The translations under genes and the position numbers were made by a program. The notes under the pieces are model-generated. The model was not told where the DNA came from. It searched no databases and saw only the letters and a program-made list of their open reading frames with translations. From NCBI RefSeq assembly GCF_020194175.1, contig NZ_JADYVX010000030.1, positions 39,785 to 103,784 on the forward strand: DNA of 64,000 nucleotides, given 5' to 3'. Positions 25,835 through 33,627 of this stretch are shown here, piece by piece. The stretch is from Bradyrhizobium sp. BRP22 (GTDB lineage Bacteria > Pseudomonadota > Alphaproteobacteria > Rhizobiales > Xanthobacteraceae). The stretch's first letter is position 1. Every line of letters begins with the position of its first letter.

Positions 25835-26529
25835 TGCTCGAGGTCAGGGATCTGCACGCCTATTACGGCAAGAGCCACATTCTCCAGGGTGTCGACCTTT
25901 CCATCTCGGCCGGCGAGGTGGTGAGCCTGCTTGGCCGCAACGGCGTCGGCCGCTCCACCACGGTCAAGGCGATCATGGGCGAGGTGCCGCCCCAGGGGAC
26001 CATCCGCTTCAAGGGTCAGGACATCGCCGGGCTGCCGAGCCACAGGATCGCGCGTCTCGGGCTCGGCTATGTACCGGAGCACCGCGACATCTTCCCCGGC
26101 CTCACGGTCCGTCAGAATCTCCTGCTCGGCATCAAGAACACGCGTCGGCCAGGCAAATGGCGGCTGCAGGACATGCTCGACATGTTCCCCAATCTCGCGG
26201 CGCGCGCCGATACGCCCGCCGGCGTCCTGTCCGGCGGCGAAAAGCAGATGCTGACCACCTGCCGGACGCTGATGGGGGACCCCGAGCTCATCATGATCGA
26301 TGAGCCCACGGAAGGACTTGCGCCGCTGATCGTGCAGCAGGTCGGCGACCTGATCGCGCACATCGCCAAGGCGGGCGTTGCCATCCTGCTGGTCGAGCAG
26401 AAGCTGTCCATCGCGCTCAGGATCTCGCATCGCGTCTACATCATGGGCCACGGCCGCATCGTGTTCGAAGGCACGCCCGACCAGCTCAGGGCCAACGAAG
26501 CCGTCCGCAAGGAATGGCTCGAAGTGTGA
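25834..26529 (+). CDS. livF: Liv-type ABC transporter ATP-binding protein (LivF family) with altered Walker A
   Basis: The 231-residue ATPase has LivF features: GYVPEHRDIFPGLTV, the signature LSGGEKQMLTTCRTLMG, Walker B LIMIDEPTEGLAP and the switch segment VAILLVEQK. Its Walker A reads GRNGVGRST (residues 34-42), so the invariant Lys is Arg40 (codon CGC). All other motifs are intact, so the gene is not decaying. Arg variants occur in some LivF-like subfamilies as I remember them. The ATG at 25834 overlaps the previous stop (TGATG); a TTG three bases earlier is less likely. It is the last gene of the operon. Confidence 0.92.
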   Translation: MLEVRDLHAYYGKSHILQGVDLSISAGEVVSLLGRNGVGRSTTVKAIMGEVPPQGTIRFKGQDIAGLPSHRIARLGLGYVPEHRDIFPGLTVRQNLLLGIKNTRRPGKWRLQDMLDMFPNLAARADTPAGVLSGGEKQMLTTCRTLMGDPELIMIDEPTEGLAPLIVQQVGDLIAHIAKAGVAILLVEQKLSIALRISHRVYIMGHGRIVFEGTPDQLRANEAVRKEWLEV

Positions 26530-26562
26530 AGACCGGAACGGCAGCATCGCGAATGCGACGCT

Positions 26563-26605
26563 GTCCTGCTTCTGCTCCAGCAGGATCGCAACGCCTGCCT
26601 TCGCT
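26563..26605 (-). repeat. Inverted partial copy of a livF 3' segment
   Basis: Read on the minus strand, this stretch resembles livF bases 26364-26403: GGCGTTGC, ATCCTGCTG and GAGCAGAAGC recur in the same order, with one three-base gap and a few substitutions. It translates as AGVAILLEQK against AGVAILLVEQK in LivF. It may be a remnant of a reversed livF paralogue. The rest of the 188-base gap to the GMC gene shows nothing else. Confidence 0.45.
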
Positions 26606-26717
26606 CCGGCGGGAACACAGATGCGTGACATCGCATCAATAGAGCTTTGCCTTCGGAGTTCATCAACCTACCTGATCACATCACTCGGCTGGAATTGCCC
26701 GACGGGCGAAAGCGATC

Positions 26718-28313
26718 ATGACAAACGACCTGAACGCCCGCATTCAAACCAACCAACGGGCACTGACCGCCGATCTGAAATCAGACTATGATTTCATCGT
26801 TTGTGGAGCGGGTTCGTCCGGCTCGGTTGTGGCGCGGCGCCTGGCGGAGAATGCCGATGTGAGCGTTCTCCTGCTCGAAGCGGGCGGCGGCGACGAGATG
26901 CCTGACATCATGGACCCGCTGCGCTGGCCGGCGCTTCGTCGTGGCGAGCAGGACTGGTCGTTCAACGCCATGCCGAATCCACGATTGAACGGACGCGCCA
27001 TTCCCATGTCGATGGGCCGGGTCCTGGGTGGCGGGTCCAGCATCAACGTCATGGTCTGGTCGCGCGGACACAAGACCGATTGGGACGACTTCGCGACCGA
27101 GGCCGGGGACGATGGCTGGAGCTATCAATCCGTGCTGCAGATCTATCGGCGCATCGAAAACTGGCACGGCGTGCCGGATGCAGATCGCCGCGGCTCCGAC
27201 GGGTTGGTGTTCGTGCAGCCGGCGCCCGATCCTCATCCTCTCGCCGCCGCCATGCTGGAGGCTTTCGAGGCGGTGGGCGTTCCGATCTTTGATGACCAAA
27301 ACGGCCTGATGATGGAAGGGCAGGGCGGAGCCGCGCTCACAAATCTATGCGTGCGCGACGGCAGACGGCAATCGATCTTCCGGTCCTACGTCTATCCCTG
27401 CATGGATCGACCGAACCTTACGGTCCTGACCGGTGCGCTGGTTACTCGTCTTATCTTTGCGGGCCGGCGAGTCACCGGCGTGGAGTTCGCGCGGGAGGGC
27501 AAGCTGCATCGCATCTGCGCCGCCTGCGAGGTCGTATTGTCGCTGGGCGCTATTCATACTCCTAAGCTGCTCATGCAATCCGGCATCGGCGACGAGGCCG
27601 AGTTGAAACGCGTCGGCATTCCTCTCGTTCAGAATCTGCCAGGCGTGGGCCGCAATTTCCAGGATCACTTCATGGCGCCATCGGTCTGGGAGGCGTCGGA
27701 GCCGATCGAGCGGCGCAACAATCTGACCGAGGCGACCGCGTTGTGGCGAAGCGATCCCGCGCTCGATGCGCCGGACCTGCAGACACTCATTGTCGAAGCG
27801 CCCTATGCGAGTCCAGCGGTCGCCAAGGTCCCGCTGCCGCCCAATAGCTGGTCGCTGACCAATGCGGTGTTACGCACGGCCAGCCGAGGTCAGCTCCGTC
27901 TCACCGGGCCTGATCCGCGCGACCCGATCGAGATCGATGCAAACTGTTTCAGTGATCCGGCCGACCTGAGGGCGCTCAGGATCTGTGTCGAATTCTGTCG
28001 GGACATCGGCAATTCCAAGTCATTGCGGCGCTTCGCCAAGCACGAGTTGCTGCCGGGCCCGGTCAGCCGCGCTGAGCTCGATACCTTCATCCGCAACGCC
28101 ACGGTGAGCCATTCGCACCAAAGCTGCACCGCCAAGATGGGGCGCGATGCCATGTCGGTGGTCGATCACGAACTGCGGGTCTATGGCCTGGACAACCTGA
28201 GGATCGCCGACGGATCGATCCTGCCGCGGGTGACGACCGGCAACACCATGGCCCCCTGCGTCGTCATCGGCGAGCGTGCCGGCGATATGTTGAAGGCCGC
28301 TCATCGTCTGTGA
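26718..28313 (+). CDS. GMC-family oxidoreductase (choline dehydrogenase-like)
   Basis: The 531-residue flavoenzyme has the FAD dinucleotide-binding start DFIVCGAGSSGSVVARRLAE (about residues 25-45) and LLLEAGG. The GMC signature GRVLGGGSSINVMVWSRGHK follows near residue 97, and the second signature GAIHTPKLLMQSGIG near 275. The C-terminal domain has SHSHQSCTAKMG and the FAD-binding NLRIADGSILPRVTTGNTMAP. It oxidises an alcohol to an aldehyde or ketone; the substrate is unknown, and choline is only the nearest model. It follows the second Liv operon after 188 bases and could use the imported compound. Confidence 0.9.
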   Translation: MTNDLNARIQTNQRALTADLKSDYDFIVCGAGSSGSVVARRLAENADVSVLLLEAGGGDEMPDIMDPLRWPALRRGEQDWSFNAMPNPRLNGRAIPMSMGRVLGGGSSINVMVWSRGHKTDWDDFATEAGDDGWSYQSVLQIYRRIENWHGVPDADRRGSDGLVFVQPAPDPHPLAAAMLEAFEAVGVPIFDDQNGLMMEGQGGAALTNLCVRDGRRQSIFRSYVYPCMDRPNLTVLTGALVTRLIFAGRRVTGVEFAREGKLHRICAACEVVLSLGAIHTPKLLMQSGIGDEAELKRVGIPLVQNLPGVGRNFQDHFMAPSVWEASEPIERRNNLTEATALWRSDPALDAPDLQTLIVEAPYASPAVAKVPLPPNSWSLTNAVLRTASRGQLRLTGPDPRDPIEIDANCFSDPADLRALRICVEFCRDIGNSKSLRRFAKHELLPGPVSRAELDTFIRNATVSHSHQSCTAKMGRDAMSVVDHELRVYGLDNLRIADGSILPRVTTGNTMAPCVVIGERAGDMLKAAHRL

Positions 28314-28428
28314 ATATCGGCGCTTTGGGAGCGAAGCGGACGTCCTCGCCGGGCTGCGTGACCCGATTGAGGTACTCCGTTGCCGTACCTGCGTTTTGCC
28401 GCGGCCGGTTCCCCACGTGTGTCATATG

Positions 28429-28480
28429 TGCCGCACTGTGGACCTATTCCTCGAACGAATTCCTATCTGCCGCACTGTGG
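28429..28480 (+). repeat. 39-base direct repeat encoding a Y-x-PHCG-x-IP motif
   Basis: TGCCGCACTGTGG occurs at 28429-28441 and 28468-28480. In the open frame running into the next gene the two units read YVPHCGPIP and YLPHCGRIP, 13 codons apart, and several differences between them are synonymous. No start codon with a ribosome site is clear; TTG at 28380 opens the frame. It may be part of a short Cys/His peptide or chance. Confidence 0.4.
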
Positions 28481-28553
28481 TCGCATTCCGACGTGCATGG
28501 TCGGCAGGAGCGCAGGCTATCGCCTTGTTCCTTCTAAGTTGGGGAGAAAGTAC

Positions 28554-28742
28554 GTGAAGAAAATCGTGATTGCAGTCGGCGTAACGTTTGCCATGGTGAC
28601 TGCCGCCAGCGCGGCCGATCTCCCGCGCCGAGAGCCTGTGCCCGCCTATCCGGCGGCTCCGGTCGGCAAGATGCCGATTGGCAAGACCCCGGTCGGGAAG
28701 ACGCCGGTCGGCAAGACGCCTGTGGTAGCGCCGCGCTACTGA
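28554..28742 (+). CDS. Small secreted protein with GKTPV repeats
   Basis: The 62-residue protein has a signal peptide (MKKIVIAVGVTFAMVTAASA) and a mature part of about 41 residues. That part begins ADLPRREPVPAYP and ends in four near-identical five-residue units (GKMPI, GKTPV, GKTPV, GKTPV). The repeat is a 15-base tandem array at 28669-28728. The GTG start is supported by GGGGAGAAA six bases upstream. It should be periplasmic or exported, and its basic Pro-rich nature suggests binding to an acidic polymer. The function is unknown. The frame is open further upstream through the PHCG repeat. Confidence 0.7.
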   Translation: MKKIVIAVGVTFAMVTAASAADLPRREPVPAYPAAPVGKMPIGKTPVGKTPVGKTPVVAPRY

Positions 28743-28805
28743 CGCGATACCGACTCGGGTCTCGTTGAATCTGGGCGTTATCGTCGACGGTTAAGGGGGC
28801 AAAGC

Positions 28806-29513
28806 GTGGCAGACAGGCCGACAAGATCGGGACTGTGCTTGCTTGGGGCATTCACACTCGCAGTCTTGCTCCAGGGCGAAATCCAGTCAGCTTCTGCTCA
28901 GGAAGCTGACGTTCGCGCCGGTTCGGAACGTGTCATTCTCCAGAAGCGGGACATCAACAAGCGCGTCGCCAACGCGAACGCGCTTGCTTCCAGTGACGCG
29001 GCCGCTGATTCGCAACCGGCGCCGCGCTCGGCCCGAAAATCGACGTCGAGGTCGGCAAAGGGCCCGTACTATGTCGATTTCAGAGCCAGGACGGCGGCGA
29101 GCTGGGGGCATGCTTTCGTCTGGTATGGAAAGACGAGCGAACGAGCCGTTGATGTTGCCGGCCTTACCCCCGCGGGCGACACCTTCGCCTATGTGCTCGG
29201 CCATTTGACCGTGGTGCCGTCCGAGACCGGCGCAAGCTATGGCGATCTCGATCCGGAGTACCTGACCGCGAGCTACCGGGTCTACCTGGACGAGGCCGAC
29301 GCAAAACGGGTTTTCGCATACATCAAGAAATTGCAGGCGAATTCACCGGTGTGGAACGCCGAGACATTCAATTGCACCGGGTTTATCGGCGACATCGCAA
29401 GCTTTATGGGATTGAAAGTCCCTCACCGCTGGCAGCGTCCCGAGGAGTACGTCAACAATCTCAAGGCGATGAATGACGGGCGCCAGATCGTGCGCCTGTC
29501 GCCAGAGCAATAG
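28806..29513 (+). CDS. Secreted protein, possible permuted papain-fold (NlpC/P60-like) enzyme
   Basis: The 235-residue protein has a signal peptide ending SASAQE, then a Ser/Ala/Arg-rich linker to about residue 80 and a compact domain. The domain contains ASWGHAFVWYG (about residues 98-108) and, late, ETFNCTGFIGDIASFMGLKVP (about residues 188-208). A His early and a Cys late, in NC-T-F context, is the order seen in circularly permuted NlpC/P60-like amidases (YiiX type). This would make it a cell wall or lipid amidase. That is inference from motif order. The GTG at 28806 starts the signal peptide, without a strong ribosome site. Confidence 0.7.
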   Translation: MADRPTRSGLCLLGAFTLAVLLQGEIQSASAQEADVRAGSERVILQKRDINKRVANANALASSDAAADSQPAPRSARKSTSRSAKGPYYVDFRARTAASWGHAFVWYGKTSERAVDVAGLTPAGDTFAYVLGHLTVVPSETGASYGDLDPEYLTASYRVYLDEADAKRVFAYIKKLQANSPVWNAETFNCTGFIGDIASFMGLKVPHRWQRPEEYVNNLKAMNDGRQIVRLSPEQ

Positions 29514-29535
29514 CGCGCCGTTCGGCCTCAGCTTT

Positions 29536-29823
29536 TCAGGCGGCGGATCGGTTCTTGATCGCGCCGACAATGGCCGTGAGGATGGCGCCACCTGCGCCAC
29601 CACCGATCACTTGGGCAATGATCGACCCGATGTCGAAATTGCCGCTCTGGATCGATGTCGCGACCGCCGGCCACGCCAGAGTGATGATCTGACCGAGAAC
29701 ACCTCCGCCGACGAGGCCGGCAATCGTGTTGCCGAGCGTGCCCAGATCAAAGGTCTGGGACGCCTTTCCCGCTGCGTTTCCGCCGAGGGCACCCGCTACC
29801 AGATTGATGAGAATCTGCTCCAT
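29536..29823 (-). CDS. Small glycine-rich membrane protein
   Basis: The 95-residue protein consists almost wholly of Gly/Ala/Ile-rich hydrophobic stretches (NLVAGALGGNAAGKA, TIAGLVGGGVLGQIITLAW, IAQVIGGGAGGAILTAIVGA). It resembles bacteriocin-like or GlsB-type small membrane proteins but fits no family I can name. It starts at 29823 with a GGGGAGG ribosome site. It is convergent with the secreted protein gene (stop to stop 22 bases) and lies downstream of the GlsB-type gene on the same strand, separated by a family D repeat. Confidence 0.75.
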   Translation of the reverse strand: MEQILINLVAGALGGNAAGKASQTFDLGTLGNTIAGLVGGGVLGQIITLAWPAVATSIQSGNFDIGSIIAQVIGGGAGGAILTAIVGAIKNRSAA

Positions 29824-29885
29824 AAGAAGCCTCCCCTTAGGTGCGGTGCAGAACGATTCTGAGCGGCTCAGATGTCGATTCGCGG

Positions 29886-29990
29886 CTAGAGCATGATCCG
29901 GAAAAGTGGGACCGGTTTTCCGAAAAAGATCATGCTCAAACAAAGAGCTAGAGCGGGATGACGATTCGAAGAAAAGTCATCATGCTCTAG
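29886..29990. repeat. Palindromic repeat, family D, copy 1
   Basis: The element opens CTAGAGCATGATCCGGAAAA and closes CATCATGCTCTAG. It contains two hairpins: GAGCATGATC pairs with GATCATGCTC, and GATGACGATTCGAAG pairs imperfectly with the right end. The right CTAG supplies the TAG stop of the minus-strand GlsB-type gene. Confidence 0.88.
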
Positions 29991-30247
29991 GCGGTCCGGC
30001 CCCTGATCGCCCGCCACAGAAAGATGATGATGCAGGCGCCGATGAAGCCGGCGACCAGGTAGCCGATCCATCCACCGAGGGCGATGCCAAACAGGCCGAG
30101 CAGCCAATTTGCCAACGCCGCACCGACGATGCCAAGGATGATGTTCATCAGAATGCCGGTGCCGGATTTCATGAACATCTCGGCGAACCAGCCTGCAAAA
30201 CCACCAATGATGATTGCGGCAATCCACCCAATCTCCGCCTCGTGCAT
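29987..30247 (-). CDS. GlsB/YeaQ/YmgE-family stress-response membrane protein
   Basis: The 86-residue inner membrane protein has three hydrophobic segments. The family pattern is WIAAIIIGGFAGWFAEMFMK, then GILMNIILGIVGAALANWLL and GGWIGYLVAGFIGACIII. Members are small proteins induced by stress, often called transglycosylase-associated, with no proven activity. The ATG at 30247 has a CAGGGAG ribosome site. The stop codon TAG lies inside the terminal CTAG of the family D repeat, so the gene and repeat are fused at this end. Confidence 0.9.
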   Translation of the reverse strand: MHEAEIGWIAAIIIGGFAGWFAEMFMKSGTGILMNIILGIVGAALANWLLGLFGIALGGWIGYLVAGFIGACIIIFLWRAIRGRTA

Positions 30248-30455
30248 TTGGATACTCCCTGTGATTGTGGGCTAATACTATCACAACAGCCTGCCGATTC
30301 GCCGGTACAAACGTGTTTGCGCTGCACAGCAGCCGTGCACACGCTTGCCAGCCGCCATGCTCGCGGCGTAGCTGTACGCCGGACAACGTCCGAGCCACGC
30401 CCACGCACCAATTGACGTTGTTTCGGCGCGAGCCGTCTTTCAACCGACAACGAAT

Positions 30456-32795
30456 CTAGAATCTCGCCCGTGCCAGCACGCGGAACGTGCGGCCCTGGCC
30501 GGGCGAGATGTTGTTGTTGCCGTCGGCGGTCGCCCAATAGCCCGTGTTGAAGATGTTCTCGACATTGAGCTGGGCGCTCCATGTCTCGTCGATCTTCGCG
30601 AACAGGCCCGCATCAAAACGCCAGAAGCCCGGGAGCCGCACCGTGTCGTCGGACGAGGCAAAGGAATCCGAGAAGTAGATGATGCCGAGGGAAGCAGCCC
30701 ATCGCTGATCGATCTGATACTTGTTCCACCATGCGAACTGATTGAACGGTACGAGCTGCACGCGATTGCCGGGCACGATCGTCGCCGACGTCGCGCTGGT
30801 GACGCGCGCGTCGGTATAGGCGTAGCCGAACGTCGTCTGCCAATCAGGCGTCACGTAACCCGTTATCGCCGTCTCGAAGCCGCGGATCTGGTTGGCGCCG
30901 CTGGGGAAGAAGAAGCCGGGGTTGTTGGGATCAGCAATCGGCACGTTGGTGCGGTTGAGCTCGTACAGCGCGGCCGTGAACAGAAGCTTGGGCTGGATGT
31001 TCCATTTGACCCCGACCTCGGTGTTCTCAAATTTCTGTGGCTGCAAGATCAGCGTTCCCGGGTTCAGCGCGCTGAACTGGTCGCCGGACGCGGGCAAGAA
31101 GGAGGTGCTGTAGGCGGTGTAGACGGAAAGGTTGTCGATTGGCTTCACGATGATCGCAACGCGCGGCGAGACCTTCTCATCGACCCTGCTGCGGTTGATG
31201 TTGGTATTGAAATCGAACGCCGACAGCTCAAAGCTGTCGTAGCGGGCGCCGAGGAAGAATTGCAGCCAGTGGGTCGCCTCGATCTGATCTTGCACATAGC
31301 CCGAAGCGATATTCAGCCGGTACTTGCTGTTGGCGTCGGTCGGAAGATGGGTGAACACGACCGGCCCGAAATAGGTCGGGTTGAATGGATTGACGACGTC
31401 GAACGCCCTGTTGCCGTTGTTCGGGAAGATGCCGGAGTCGCGCCTGGACAGGCCGGTCTGCCGGCCGAATTCGGTGCCGAACGCGACTGTATGAAGAACG
31501 GATCCCGTCGCGGTCTTGTAGATGAAGTCGGTTTGGTTGAACACGTTCTCGCGCGGCGTATAGTTCTGATAGGCGTTGAGCGAGAGCCGGGTGAGATCGG
31601 GGGTCACCGCGCCGCCGCCGGGACCGCCGCCGGTGCCGCCAGGATAGACGTTGCGATAGCCGCGATTGTAGTCGGCATAGAGCGTGGAGTTCTTCACGGT
31701 CAGCCCGTTGCCGAAATCATGCTCGATCACGGCCATGCCGGTCTGCACCTCGACCTTGGCGCTGTTGTAGATCGGGCTGCCGAAGAACGTCGTCAGATCG
31801 CCATTCGGTGCAAACGGCGCGGTCGGATTGAAGCGCGTGGCGCCGCCGGGAATGCCGAGCGACGGATTACCGCGATCCGCAAGGCGGTCATCGTGGTAGA
31901 ATTCGTAGCTGAGCTTGATCTTGGTGTCGTCGGTCGGCTTCAGCGTCACGGTCGGATTGAAACCGTATCGCTCGAAGTGACCATAGTCGCGGAACGTATC
32001 GCTGTTCTCGTAGAAGGTGTTCAGCCGCACCGCGACGTTCTCGTTCACGGCCTGTCCCGCATCGAGCGACACCCGCTTGTCGTTATAGGAGCCGGTCTGC
32101 ATCGTCGCTTCGTAGATTCGCGATCCGTCCGCTTCCTTCAAGGTCCGGTTCACGAGACCGCCGCCGGCACCGCGTCCGAAGGTCAGCGCGCTCGGTCCTT
32201 TCAGCACCTCGACGCTCTGGGCGTTGTAGAGGTCGCGGAAATACTGCACGTCGTCGCGGAAGCCGTTGACATAAAAATTCGCGCTGGAGTCGACGCCGCG
32301 AATGACGAGCTCGTCGCGATTGCCTTCGCCCTGGTGGATGGCCACGCCGGGAACGTAGCGCGTCACGTCAGTCAGGGTCTGAAAGCCCTGGTCCTCGATG
32401 TACTGCCTGGTCAGGACGCTGACGGACTGTGGGATGTCGATCAGCGGCGTGTTCGTCTTCGTGGCCACCGCCGTGCTGTTGGCATAGACGCCGACCGTGC
32501 CGGTGCGGGCATCCTGGGTTGGACCAAACGCGGGCTTTTCGCTTGAAACCGGCTCGTTTCGGCGCGCGAGCTGAGTGCGCCGTCCCCGTCGCGCATTCGT
32601 GGATGTGCGCGTGGCCGGCGGCGCCGGACGTCGCCGCGTCTCCGGCGGGTTGACCGTGACCGCAGGCAGCGAGGCTGCGCCCCCCTGGCTCGGTGCTGGC
32701 TGCGTTTGTGCGTCCGCTTCCCCGATGGACAGACACAGCGCGACACAGCTTGCCGAGCCAAACAGCCGAAGGCTCGCCCGCGATAGTTTCATCAT
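30456..32795 (-). CDS. TonB-dependent siderophore receptor
   Basis: The 779-residue outer membrane receptor has a signal peptide ending GEADAQ and a Pro/Arg-rich stretch. The plug domain (about residues 95-230) contains DIPQSVSVLTRQYIEDQGFQ, RYVPGVAIHQGEGN and VEVLKGPSALTFGRGAGGGL, and a 22-strand beta barrel follows, ending RVLARARF. The closing aromatic residue is typical of outer membrane barrels. The plug matches the FhuA/FiuA class for hydroxamate or catecholate ferric siderophores, and the ligand is not predictable. Two ATG codons occur in tandem at the start (32795, 32792). A possible Irr-type element lies about 135 bases upstream, consistent with iron control. Confidence 0.9.
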   Translation of the reverse strand: MMKLSRASLRLFGSASCVALCLSIGEADAQTQPAPSQGGAASLPAVTVNPPETRRRPAPPATRTSTNARRGRRTQLARRNEPVSSEKPAFGPTQDARTGTVGVYANSTAVATKTNTPLIDIPQSVSVLTRQYIEDQGFQTLTDVTRYVPGVAIHQGEGNRDELVIRGVDSSANFYVNGFRDDVQYFRDLYNAQSVEVLKGPSALTFGRGAGGGLVNRTLKEADGSRIYEATMQTGSYNDKRVSLDAGQAVNENVAVRLNTFYENSDTFRDYGHFERYGFNPTVTLKPTDDTKIKLSYEFYHDDRLADRGNPSLGIPGGATRFNPTAPFAPNGDLTTFFGSPIYNSAKVEVQTGMAVIEHDFGNGLTVKNSTLYADYNRGYRNVYPGGTGGGPGGGAVTPDLTRLSLNAYQNYTPRENVFNQTDFIYKTATGSVLHTVAFGTEFGRQTGLSRRDSGIFPNNGNRAFDVVNPFNPTYFGPVVFTHLPTDANSKYRLNIASGYVQDQIEATHWLQFFLGARYDSFELSAFDFNTNINRSRVDEKVSPRVAIIVKPIDNLSVYTAYSTSFLPASGDQFSALNPGTLILQPQKFENTEVGVKWNIQPKLLFTAALYELNRTNVPIADPNNPGFFFPSGANQIRGFETAITGYVTPDWQTTFGYAYTDARVTSATSATIVPGNRVQLVPFNQFAWWNKYQIDQRWAASLGIIYFSDSFASSDDTVRLPGFWRFDAGLFAKIDETWSAQLNVENIFNTGYWATADGNNNISPGQGRTFRVLARARF

Positions 32796-32930
32796 GTTTG
32801 TTATGCCCCAAGAACGTTGTTGGCCGCGCCTCATGGCGTGCGGCGACCAACACTTGAACACGAAGGTGGCGGTGCAATTCCACCTCCAAAGTTTTGAATA
32901 GTTCGAATTTGCTCTGGCGCGAGAGAAGCG

Positions 32931-32947
32931 GCTGGAATGATTCTAAA
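32931..32947. promoter_or_regulatory. Imperfect iron-control (ICE-like) element
   Basis: GCTGGAATGATTCTAAA matches 13 of 17 positions of the rhizobial ICE motif as I remember it (TTTAGAA-N3-TTCTAAA). The right half is perfect. It lies 136 bases before the TonB receptor start. Irr represses or activates through such boxes according to iron and haem status. The left half is poor, so this is tentative. Confidence 0.35.
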
Positions 32948-32977
32948 GATGGCGAGTGTCGCGGAAGTCAGCGCTCG

Positions 32978-33082
32978 TCACGAGAGACGATCGATGATGG
33001 CGGCCTTGATGCCTTTGCGGATCTGCTCGGCCAGCGGCGTCTTCGCAGATCGATCGAGCTCCAACGGCAGTGGCTTGATCAT
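32978..33082 (-). pseudogene. N-terminal stub of a MocR/GntR-type regulator
   Basis: A 34-codon frame starts with ATG at 33082 and reads IKPLPLELDRSAKTPLAEQI and then RKGIKAAIIDRLS before a TGA. This is the exact N-terminal pattern of MocR-type regulators (PLxLDR...PLxxQIxxxIxxAI), in which a GntR winged helix and an aminotransferase-like domain should follow. Neither follows in any frame. It is divergent from the cupin gene, the usual arrangement for such a regulator and its target. The gene appears to have been cut off after codon 34. Confidence 0.7.
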
Positions 33083-33187
33083 GTCTCGTGGTACACGATT
33101 TTTGCGGCTTCTTGGTACTTTTTTCAGGCCCAGGGAAGGGCACTTATGCGGAGCAGAGGAGAGCTACCAGCCAGAGAGGACACCACC

Positions 33188-33604
33188 ATGAACATGCGAT
33201 CCATCTTCGGCGCAGCTTACGCCGCCATTGCCATCGCCACCGCAATGCCTGTCGCCGCGCACGGCGCCGGCGAGAAGGTCACGCCGCAGTTCCAGCAGGC
33301 GATACCCAACATTCCCGGCAAGTCACTGATTGCGGTGGTCGTCGACTATGAGCCGGGCGGAGCGTCCGCTTCGCACACTCACGCAAAATCGGCCTTCATC
33401 TTCGGCTACGTCCTGTCGGGCGAAATCGAGTCGCAGGTGAATGACGAACCGAGGCGGGTCTACCGCGCCGGGGAGAGTTTCTACGAGACGCCGGGCTCGC
33501 GCCATCCCGTCAGTCGTAATGCGAGCAAGACCGAGCCTGCAAAGCTGCTCGCGGTGTTCGTCGTCGATACCGACGACAAGGAACTGACTACCTACGTCAA
33601 GTAA
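33188..33604 (+). CDS. Exported cupin-domain protein
   Basis: The 138-residue protein has a signal peptide ending PVAAHG and a single cupin domain. The metal-binding pattern is ASHTHAKSAFIFGYVLSGEIE (about residues 60-80), with the second motif in GESFYETPGSRHPVSRN (about residues 95-111). It is probably a periplasmic sensor or enzyme of unknown substrate. The ATG at 33188 has a GAGAGGA ribosome site. It was probably one transcript with the downstream carboxymuconolactone decarboxylase-like gene, now only a stub, under a divergent MocR regulator, also a stub. The cupin itself appears intact. Confidence 0.85.
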   Translation: MNMRSIFGAAYAAIAIATAMPVAAHGAGEKVTPQFQQAIPNIPGKSLIAVVVDYEPGGASASHTHAKSAFIFGYVLSGEIESQVNDEPRRVYRAGESFYETPGSRHPVSRNASKTEPAKLLAVFVVDTDDKELTTYVK

Positions 33605-33627
33605 ACCTACCCATCAGGAGCAAGAAC

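Larger units (their letters stand above)
32796..33187. other. Intergenic region with regulator stub and possible iron box
   Basis: This 392-base region lies between the divergent TonB receptor and cupin genes. It holds an imperfect Irr-type box (32931-32947), the 34-residue MocR-like stub (32978-33082) and the promoter region of the cupin gene. About 130 bases next to the receptor start show nothing identifiable. Confidence 0.5.

Noticed and set aside
30896..32546. Long plus-strand ORFs inside the TonB receptor gene
   Set aside because: They are mirror frames of a certain gene, as are the many other antisense ORFs in this GC-rich sequence.
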